The notes beneath the pieces were generated by a model. The model was not told where the DNA came from, did not search any database, and saw only the letters and a program-made list of their open reading frames with translations. The translations under genes and the position numbers were made by a program. From the NCBI GenBank assembly GCA_015272395.1, contig JACYLQ010000031.1, positions 1 through 64,000 of the forward strand: 64,000 nucleotides of DNA, written 5' to 3'. Position 1 is the first letter of the stretch, and each line of letters begins with the position of its first letter. The DNA is from Calothrix sp. C42_A2020_038. GTDB taxonomy: Bacteria; Cyanobacteriota; Cyanobacteriia; Cyanobacteriales; Nostocaceae. Positions 42,408-48,806 of the stretch are shown here, piece after piece.

Positions 42408-43435
42408 ACACGCGATCGCAAACTCAAATCAAAACCCCACTATCCTTTACCCCTCTACGAACTGGTGTGTTGCAACGCAAATCTAATTCCTGCGGACAAA
42501 AAATGGTTGTAGGTGGAGAGTGTGCCGAATGCCAGAAGAAAAACACATCGTTTTTGCAGCAGCGTACTAGCAAGCAAGCCCAACTTTCAGAAGTACCTCC
42601 AGTTGTACATCAGGTCTTAAAATCTCCAGGTCAGCCCCTTGATAGTAGCACTCGCATTTTTATGCAATCGCGTTTTAATCATGATTTTACTGGTGTGCGG
42701 GTACATACAGATGCGGAAGCAGCCAAGTCGGCAAAGATGGTGAACGCCCTAGCTTACACGGTAGGGCAGAATGTTGTGTTTGGTGTGGGACAGTATGCAC
42801 CAGGGACAGGAAGTGGGAGACGGTTGTTAGCACACGAACTCGTCCACACCATACAACAAAGTAAATTAAGTAACAACAATTCTCTGGATAAAATTAAGAT
42901 AGGTGCTGCCAATGATGCCTCGGAAGGTGCAGCAGATTTGCTCGCTGAACAAGGATTAAAAACAAAACCCGGTGATTCAATAGCCGTTAACAACATTGCA
43001 CCTGCAAGTAAGCTTGTGCTGCAACGAACCTGCGCCGCACATCCAGATGAATCGTACTATCGCACAGCATCCAATTATTGCAAAGACACAGGCTTTTCGG
43101 GTTCATTGCATCCCGGACAAAGATGTTATAGAGAGGTTCCCAGAAGAAGCGGTTACTGGGACTGTCCTCCTGGTGATCAAGTCTGTTTTGACGCCAATAA
43201 TGCTTGTCATGATAGTTACGATCGGGTTTCTACTGTAGAAAGCAAAAATTCTGATGGATCGTGCAATTTACATGCATATTGTTTTTTGGGTCATGCCGTA
43301 CAAGATATAGTTCCAGGTCTATTAGAGGAATCAGGACGCAGACAATTAGAGTGTATCCGCTCTTGTGAAGAATTGCCTTGGTATATACGAGGTTTCTGTA
43401 TGCAAGGCTGTAGTGGTACATCGCCGATGATGTAA
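42404..43435 (+). CDS. DUF4157 CIS cargo protein 2, PLA2-like C-terminus
   Basis: A 343-residue protein with DUF4157 at about 60-152 and HELVH (144-148). The N-terminal ribbon has lost its first cysteine (KSNSCGQK instead of QCNSCGQK). The C-terminal 135 residues are cysteine-rich (12 Cys) and contain VCFDANNACHDSYDRVS, followed by SCNLHAYC. The CHDxxYD core resembles the Ca2+/His-Asp active site of phospholipases A2 (CCxxHDxCYD), suggesting a membrane-lipid toxin. This remains a motif-level resemblance. A HIP1 octamer at 42412-42419 lies at its start. Confidence 0.85.
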   Translation: MNTRSQTQIKTPLSFTPLRTGVLQRKSNSCGQKMVVGGECAECQKKNTSFLQQRTSKQAQLSEVPPVVHQVLKSPGQPLDSSTRIFMQSRFNHDFTGVRVHTDAEAAKSAKMVNALAYTVGQNVVFGVGQYAPGTGSGRRLLAHELVHTIQQSKLSNNNSLDKIKIGAANDASEGAADLLAEQGLKTKPGDSIAVNNIAPASKLVLQRTCAAHPDESYYRTASNYCKDTGFSGSLHPGQRCYREVPRRSGYWDCPPGDQVCFDANNACHDSYDRVSTVESKNSDGSCNLHAYCFLGHAVQDIVPGLLEESGRRQLECIRSCEELPWYIRGFCMQGCSGTSPMM

Positions 43436-43452
43436 TCGTTTGTGACATCGTA

Positions 43453-45069
43453 ATGACTAATAAAATGCTCACCCAAACCAAAGCTAAACCATCCTTCATG
43501 CCCGTTCGTGGTGGTTTATTGCAACGACAATGCGCTTCTTGCAATCAACAAACCCTGGCAGGTAGCGAGTGTAATAAGTGTCAAAAAAATAAATCGCTGC
43601 TGCAACGACGTGCCACAAGCCTTGCTGAAGTTGGGGAAGCACCGCCAATTGTCCATAAGGTACTAAATTCACTCGGACAACCATTGGATGCTGACAGCCG
43701 CAATTTTATGGAATCGCGTTTTGGGCACGATTTCAGCAGCGTGCGGGTGCATACAGATGCCAAAGCTGCCGAATCAGCACAAGCGGTGAATGCTTTGGCG
43801 TATACGGTAGGACGGAATGTGGTCTTTGGTACAGGACAATTTACACCAAGAACACATGCAGGTAAGCGTTTGTTGGCGCACGAATTAACTCATGTGGTGC
43901 AGCAAAGCAGTCAAAGCAATATTATTAGCCCTAAATTAAATATAGACTCGTCCGATAGTTCTCTGGAGCGAGAAGCTGACAATATGGCTGAAGCTGTGGT
44001 GCAAAATACAATTGTTTCTGAAGTAAAGCACCGGCATAGCAGTACTTCTATTCAACGAGAAAAGGCAGATGAAGCAGATTGTCCTGGTTACCAAGAAGAT
44101 GAGGTTAGGATTTCGTACACATCTACAGGACATCTAGAACCAGATGTAACTCTCATTGCACCAGGTCGTCTCCTAATCGCTGATTTTGGTGTGGATTGGT
44201 CTAGCGTCAAACGTTCTGCTCAAGCAGAACCATTATTACAGTCGTGGTTCAGCACTTTCGAGTCTAACGATTCTTATCGCTTACGCATTATTGGTTACAG
44301 CGATTGTGTTGGAGCCGAACACAATACATCATTGCGTCACAATCGGGCAGAGCATGTAGAAAGACTCTTAGGTTCTAGAGCGCGATCGCGTGTCACTTTC
44401 CGAGGGATGGCAGATTTAAGTAACTATGTTACCAATAATACTAGTGTTACCAACAGAGCTAAAAATCGTGGTGTCGTTATTGAATTTTACCAAGAGTTTA
44501 ATTTTCCCGAAGACCACATCACAGTCACTCCCAAAAACTGCGGACCTGATGTTACTCAATGGTTAATTAACCAGATGAATACCAACCGTAACCACCCAGT
44601 TATTAGAACCATGCGCGAAACTCGCTGGCCGCGTTATGTTCCTTTCTTTAATTTAGGATGGACAGCAGCCGCCCTTTACGATTTTGCACAACTAGTACGT
44701 GGAGGAGGTCCTTGGGACTTTAAGAGTCACAGTAGAAGCTTGGGATGGCGAGTTGATGGTAGCCGTTCCTGTCCAACAACCAATTGCGATCGCACAGTGA
44801 CAATGTGCGGTATGTGTTTCAATTATGATGTTCCGGGTAATATCCATTTTGGTTGGGTTGGTAGAGCCGCTGAACTTAGATCCTGGTTACTTCATTTTGG
44901 TGCAGGTATTGTTCAGCCTGGGCGTTGGACTGATGACCCCAAAGATGCAGTAGGGGTAGCAATTGGTGAAGCAATGTGGGATAGAAGCACCTTTTTGTGT
45001 GATGAACTAAGTAGACGACGTACAGAACTAAACTTAGACCGTACTGAAAATTGTTCTCCCTGTAGTTAA
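43453..45069 (+). CDS. DUF4157 CIS cargo protein 3, OmpA-like plus toxin-44-like domain
   Basis: A 538-residue protein. The N-terminal Cys ribbon (CASCNQQ...SECNKCQ) and DUF4157 with HELTH (143-147) are nearly identical in pattern to cargo 1. An OmpA-like domain (about 245-355; RLRIIGYSDCVGAEHNTSLRHNRAEHVERLL) would bind peptidoglycan. The C-terminal domain (about 370-525; GPWDFKSHSRS, NIHFGWVGRAAELRSWLLHFGAGIVQ, DDPKDAVGVAIGEAMW) resembles the polymorphic toxin type 44 family. No dedicated immunity gene follows. HIP1 octamers at 44382-44389 and 44786-44793 lie in it. Confidence 0.87.
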   Translation: MTNKMLTQTKAKPSFMPVRGGLLQRQCASCNQQTLAGSECNKCQKNKSLLQRRATSLAEVGEAPPIVHKVLNSLGQPLDADSRNFMESRFGHDFSSVRVHTDAKAAESAQAVNALAYTVGRNVVFGTGQFTPRTHAGKRLLAHELTHVVQQSSQSNIISPKLNIDSSDSSLEREADNMAEAVVQNTIVSEVKHRHSSTSIQREKADEADCPGYQEDEVRISYTSTGHLEPDVTLIAPGRLLIADFGVDWSSVKRSAQAEPLLQSWFSTFESNDSYRLRIIGYSDCVGAEHNTSLRHNRAEHVERLLGSRARSRVTFRGMADLSNYVTNNTSVTNRAKNRGVVIEFYQEFNFPEDHITVTPKNCGPDVTQWLINQMNTNRNHPVIRTMRETRWPRYVPFFNLGWTAAALYDFAQLVRGGGPWDFKSHSRSLGWRVDGSRSCPTTNCDRTVTMCGMCFNYDVPGNIHFGWVGRAAELRSWLLHFGAGIVQPGRWTDDPKDAVGVAIGEAMWDRSTFLCDELSRRRTELNLDRTENCSPCS

Positions 45070-45104
45070 TCGTGAACCAAGATAAAGAGTGTCTATATTC
45101 GAGG

Positions 45105-45205
45105 TTGTAGCACTACACCGATGAATAGAAATTTATCAAAAACTTTACCACATGACTAATTAAAACGCCCAGCCAAACTAAAGCTAAACCATTCTTCACA
45201 ATTAA
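45105..45205 (+). pseudogene. Decayed start of a fourth DUF4157 cargo gene
   Basis: ATGACTAATTAAAACGCCCA at 45152, followed by GCCAAACTAAAGCTAAACCATTCTTCA, aligns with the start of cargo 3 (ATGACTAATAAAATGCTCACCC AAACCAAAGCTAAACCATCCTTCA). The bases before it (GTAGCACTACACCGATGA) also mirror the end of cargo 2 before cargo 3 (GTAGTGGTACATCGCCGATGA). A TAA now interrupts codon 4 and nothing further is preserved. It is a relic of a duplicated or recombined cargo gene at the end of the cassette. Confidence 0.7.
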
Positions 45206-45279
45206 CACGTAAACGAGTTATATAAATCTACCTGTAATAAAAAACCAAAATCGACAACGAATAATCCAAAATCTAAAAT

Positions 45280-45933
45280 ATGACTTCTTTCCCAGGTTCA
45301 CCCCGCCTAATGAAAGGGGCAATTATCGGACTCGATCCAGTTAATCCTATTTCCAGCGTTATTGTCTTCCAATACAACCCGGATACAATGACACGGCGCC
45401 TGGAAGCGCGCGCTACTGGAGGTAATGACAACAGTGATAGGTCGGAAGCTTTTCGCCTAACTGGACCACCCAAGGAAACTATTACTTTGAGTGTAGAAGT
45501 AGATGCTACTGACCAATTAGAAACTGCTAATCCTATAGCTGTGGCTACAGGTGTGTATCCTGCTTTGGCGGCAATGGAAATGTTGCTTTACCCCAAGAGT
45601 GCTACAGTAATTGCAAATGCTGCTTTAGCCCAAGGTGGCTTTTTAGAAATTATTCCCCAAGAGGCGCCGTTAACGTTATTAGTCTGGGGTCTTCAACGAG
45701 TGTTACCTGTAAGATTAACTAGTTTTAGTATTACAGAAGAATCTTATGATACTTTGCTAAATCCGATTCGCGCTAAGGCTGATTTGTCTTTGCAAGTTTT
45801 AAGTTACATAGATTTGAAAGTGACTAACGCTGGTTATTATTTGTTTATGGCACATCAAATTGCTAAGGAAGTTACGGCTTCAACTAATGTGATTAATAGT
45901 GCTTTTAATATCGGTTTTTCTTTGAAGTTGTAA
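45280..45933 (+). CDS. CIS tube-initiator protein (Afp7 N-terminal-like)
   Basis: A 217-residue protein with the 'CIS tube protein' signature: MKGAIIGLDPVNPISSVIVFQYNPDTMTRRLEAR, then GPPKETITLSVEVDATDQ, and PLTLLVWGLQRVLPVRLTSFSITEESYDTLLNPIRAKADLSLQVL. In Afp/PVC this domain is fused to LysM; here the LysM part is a separate gene (46006). It forms the ring between tube and hub. It is the first gene after the HIP1-rich cargo block, and GGCGCC returns in it (twice). Confidence 0.9.
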   Translation: MTSFPGSPRLMKGAIIGLDPVNPISSVIVFQYNPDTMTRRLEARATGGNDNSDRSEAFRLTGPPKETITLSVEVDATDQLETANPIAVATGVYPALAAMEMLLYPKSATVIANAALAQGGFLEIIPQEAPLTLLVWGLQRVLPVRLTSFSITEESYDTLLNPIRAKADLSLQVLSYIDLKVTNAGYYLFMAHQIAKEVTASTNVINSAFNIGFSLKL

Positions 45934-46005
45934 TTTTTAAACTGCAAAGAACACAAAGAAAAATAAGAAATAGTTTGAGTCTAAAATCCAAAATCCAAAA
46001 TTCAT

Positions 46006-46296
46006 ATGTTTCCTGTTACTAGTCGTTATAACAATATAGAAATCGTAAAATTCACCACCCAGGATGGGCGAGAAATTGCCTATTTACGCCGTCGTTTTCT
46101 ACCTAATACTCCTGCTATTTCACAAGCTGAGTATAGTATTACTGAAAGCGATCGTTTGGACAATATCACTGCCCGTTACCTGGGCGACCCAGAACAGTTC
46201 TGGCGCCTGTGCGATGCGAACAATGCAATGCATCCTGATGAACTCACAAAAGAAATTGGTCGGCGGTTGGTAATTCCCCTAATTCAGGGAGGTTGA
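46006..46296 (+). CDS. LysM-type tail protein
   Basis: A 96-residue protein. The C-terminal half is a compact LysM/tail-X-like motif (YSITESDRLDNITARYLGDPEQFWRLCDANNAMHPDELT...RLVIPL). The N-terminal half (IEIVKFTTQDGREIAYLRRRFLP) matches the lead-in seen before LysM in Afp7-type proteins. It completes the function split off from 45280-45933. The next gene starts immediately after its stop. Confidence 0.88.
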   Translation: MFPVTSRYNNIEIVKFTTQDGREIAYLRRRFLPNTPAISQAEYSITESDRLDNITARYLGDPEQFWRLCDANNAMHPDELTKEIGRRLVIPLIQGG

Positions 46297-47412
46297 ATGA
46301 TGTTAGCAAATAACATTCGCCTTCAATTGATGATTGGTTCTACTGTTCCTTTACCTGCTCCTTATCCAGTTATAGATGCATTACAAAATCTGGAAGTCAG
46401 AAATCAAGATGAGCAGCGAGATGGGTTTCAAATGACTTTTAGTTTAGGTAAGGATTCACTTCTTGATTATGGGTTGCTTGCAAGTGGTATTCTTGACCCG
46501 CCCAACCGCGTGATTATCTCGGTAGTTATTGGTGTTTTGCCTCAAGTTTTGATTGATGGCATTATTACCAACCATCAAGTAATGCTTAGTAATCAACCAG
46601 GAGATTCACGGTTGATTGTTACAGGTGAAGATATTAGTGTGAAGTTGGATTTGGAGGAGAAAAACGCCACCTATCCTAATCAACCTGATTCAGTAATAGT
46701 TACTAGATTAATTGCTAAGTATGCTACTTTAGGATTAATACCGAAGGTAACACCAACTACTGATGTACCAATTCAAATAGATAGAATTCCAACCCAGCAG
46801 GGAACAGATTTAAGTTATATTCAGCAATTAGCAAGGCACAATGGTTTTGTTTTTTACATTGAGCCTGTGGTGCCTACTGTCAATACAGCCTATTGGGGAA
46901 TAGATAACCGCTTGGGTTTGCCCCAACCAGCATTGACGATGAACATGGGCGCCGATACCAATGTAGATACGCCAATTACTTTCAACTTCAATGCCTTGGG
47001 TCCAGCATCACCCCAAGTTACAATAGTTGAACCTTTTACACAGCTAGCAATTCCCATCCCTGTCCCTAGTGGGTTACGTCCTCCTTTAGCAAGCAAAGCA
47101 GCTAGCCCATTACGCAAAACTTTACCTAGAAATACTGCTAACCTCAACCTCGCTCAAGCAGCTTTACGAGCTTTATCTAGCACCAGCCAATCATCAGATG
47201 CAGTCACAGCAACTGGGGAAGTTGATGCTGTCAGGTACGGTCGGGCATTGAAATCGCGTCGTTTAGTAGGAGTACGAGGTGTCGGTTTTAACTATGACGG
47301 GCTTTACTACGTTAAACAAGTTACCCATCGTATTGAACGAGGTAAGTACAAGCAAAGCTTTACCCTAACGCGCGAAGGGCGGGGTGCTTTGACTCCGGCA
47401 GTAGTTCCATAG
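46297..47412 (+). CDS. Baseplate hub protein (gpD/gp27-like)
   Basis: A 371-residue protein of the phage late control D/VgrG-hub type: N-terminal LEVRNQDEQRDGFQMTFSL, GVLPQVLIDGIITNHQVMLSNQPGDSRLIVTGEDISVKLDLEE, and the hub core TRLIAKYATLG...GTDLSYIQQLARHNGFVFYIEP. It forms the trimeric hub holding the spike. Normal length; no break. It is adjacent to the spike gene with a 24-bp gap. Confidence 0.9.
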   Translation: MMLANNIRLQLMIGSTVPLPAPYPVIDALQNLEVRNQDEQRDGFQMTFSLGKDSLLDYGLLASGILDPPNRVIISVVIGVLPQVLIDGIITNHQVMLSNQPGDSRLIVTGEDISVKLDLEEKNATYPNQPDSVIVTRLIAKYATLGLIPKVTPTTDVPIQIDRIPTQQGTDLSYIQQLARHNGFVFYIEPVVPTVNTAYWGIDNRLGLPQPALTMNMGADTNVDTPITFNFNALGPASPQVTIVEPFTQLAIPIPVPSGLRPPLASKAASPLRKTLPRNTANLNLAQAALRALSSTSQSSDAVTATGEVDAVRYGRALKSRRLVGVRGVGFNYDGLYYVKQVTHRIERGKYKQSFTLTREGRGALTPAVVP

Positions 47413-47436
47413 GAGACATTTTAATTGGAGATGATT

Positions 47437-47928
47437 ATGAACGGACAAGGGCCTCCTTTTTATGGAAAATATCGGGGTGTCGTCACTGACAACTTGGATG
47501 TCAAAGGTTTAGGTAGGGTACGTGCGAAGGTACGAGATGTATTTGGAGATGAAGAAAGCGGTTGGGCAATGCCAAGTATACCTTATGCAGGGGATGGGGT
47601 GGGATTGTTTCTGATTCCACCGAAAGGTGCTTGGGTTTGGATTGAGTTTGAACACGGCAATCCTGATTATCCAATTTGGACTGGTTGTTTTTGGGGGACA
47701 CCTTTAGAAGTTCCTGTAAAACCGCCTTTAGCTCAGATGAAGGTATTAAAAACTGATTTCGCCACTATTACTTTGAGTGACCTAGAAGGCAGTATCACTA
47801 TTGAAAATAAAACAAAAATGAAGATTATTTGCAAACCCACAGGTATTGAAATTAATTGTGGTTTGGGAACTATTGATATTTCTGGTAGCAAGGTAATTAT
47901 TAATAACGGCGCCTTGGAGGTGACATAA
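47437..47928 (+). CDS. Spike-base protein (gpV/gp5-like OB fold)
   Basis: The protein is 163 residues from the ATG at 47437 (MNGQGPPFYGKYRGVVTDN), preceded by TTGGAG 7 nt upstream; ATG 47431 is an alternative. The OB-fold features GLGRVRAKVRDVFGDEESGWAMPSIPY and VWIEFEHGNPDYPIWTGCFWG are typical of gpV/VgrG spikes. The C-terminal stretch (ATITLSDLEGSITIENKTKMKIICKPTGIEIN) is the start of a short beta-helix needle. The stop overlaps the next start (TAATG). Confidence 0.92.
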   Translation: MNGQGPPFYGKYRGVVTDNLDVKGLGRVRAKVRDVFGDEESGWAMPSIPYAGDGVGLFLIPPKGAWVWIEFEHGNPDYPIWTGCFWGTPLEVPVKPPLAQMKVLKTDFATITLSDLEGSITIENKTKMKIICKPTGIEINCGLGTIDISGSKVIINNGALEVT

Positions 47929-48251
47929 TGCCAGGTTATTTACTTCATATTGGCGCCAAAGTCCTCTGTGCCCATGCTGGACAAGGACAACCAATCGCAT
48001 CAAATCCGCGCGTCAAAGTTAGCGGTTTAGCAATAGTCACACAAGCAAACAACTATACCATCACAGCTTGTACTTTACCCAGCCTAACAGCAGGGGCGCC
48101 GCCATGTGCAACCGCACAGTGGATAAGTGCAGCAAAACGGGTAAAAGCAGGGGGCATGGCTATCTTACTGCAAGACAGCCAATCAACTTGTACACCCACG
48201 GGCACGCCATTAACCATAGTCAAAACACAAATAAGAGTCAAAGGATTTTAG
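47928..48251 (+). CDS. PAAR-like spike-tip protein
   Basis: A 107-residue protein encoded directly after the spike. It begins PGYLLHIGAKVLCAHAGQGQPIASNPRVKVSG and has further conserved Cys residues (TACTLPS, PPCATAQW, STCTPTG) as in DUF4280/PAAR-like tips that bind metal and sharpen the spike. The start overlaps the preceding stop. The assignment rests on position, length and Cys/His pattern. Confidence 0.85.
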   Translation: MPGYLLHIGAKVLCAHAGQGQPIASNPRVKVSGLAIVTQANNYTITACTLPSLTAGAPPCATAQWISAAKRVKAGGMAILLQDSQSTCTPTGTPLTIVKTQIRVKGF

Positions 48252-48303
48252 CTTGCCCAAAAATCTTAATCCCTGTTCAATTTATTGTCTTCAATTTAAT
48301 CCT

Positions 48304-48663
48304 ATGAACATAGACTACCCCTTCCACTTTGACAGTAGAGGTTTCACCGCTACTACCGATGACCCCGACCACATCCGCGACTTAATTGAGCAACTACTAT
48401 TTACAAATCCAGGTGATCGAGTTAACCGACCAGACTTTGGCAGTGGCTTACTGTCAATGATATTTGCAGCCAACAGCCCAGAAATCGCCACAGCCCTAGA
48501 GTTTAGCATCCAAGCAGCCCTACAACGCTGGCTCAACGATCTAATCGAAGTCCGTTCCCTTTCTGTAACCTCTATTGATTCTAATTTGCGCGTTAGCCTT
48601 CAGTATGCATTACGGCGCACAGGCGAACAACGCGCGGAAACCTTCGTACAACAGATTAATTGA
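48304..48663 (+). CDS. gp25-like baseplate wedge protein
   Basis: The protein is 119 residues from the ATG at 48304 (MNIDYPFHFDSRGFTATTDD). It has the GPW/gp25 core: IRDLIEQLLFTNPGDRVNRPDFGSGLLSMIF...; E and R residues of the EPR-like motif are replaced by the family's DRVNRPDFGSGL. It joins sheath to baseplate. The open frame extends 17 codons upstream, but those do not match the family. Confidence 0.92.
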   Translation: MNIDYPFHFDSRGFTATTDDPDHIRDLIEQLLFTNPGDRVNRPDFGSGLLSMIFAANSPEIATALEFSIQAALQRWLNDLIEVRSLSVTSIDSNLRVSLQYALRRTGEQRAETFVQQIN

Positions 48664-48806
48664 GAGGTTAATAAAAATGAATGTCGAACAACTCAGAAAA
48701 CTTAATTAACTCTATTTTCTTCCTCCTTTATATTTTTTTCTTCTTCTTTGCATTCCTTTGCTCTTGTATAAAAAAAACTTCCAATCAAAATCCTAAAAAT
48801 CTTTAT

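Noticed and set aside
48681-48806. Phe-rich membrane segment at the N-terminus of the first J-like protein, possibly a thylakoid anchor
   Set aside because: The stretch resembles common T-rich intergenic sequence (CTTTGCATTCCTTTGC), and the family start fits the ATG at 48807. A proteomic N-terminus would settle it.
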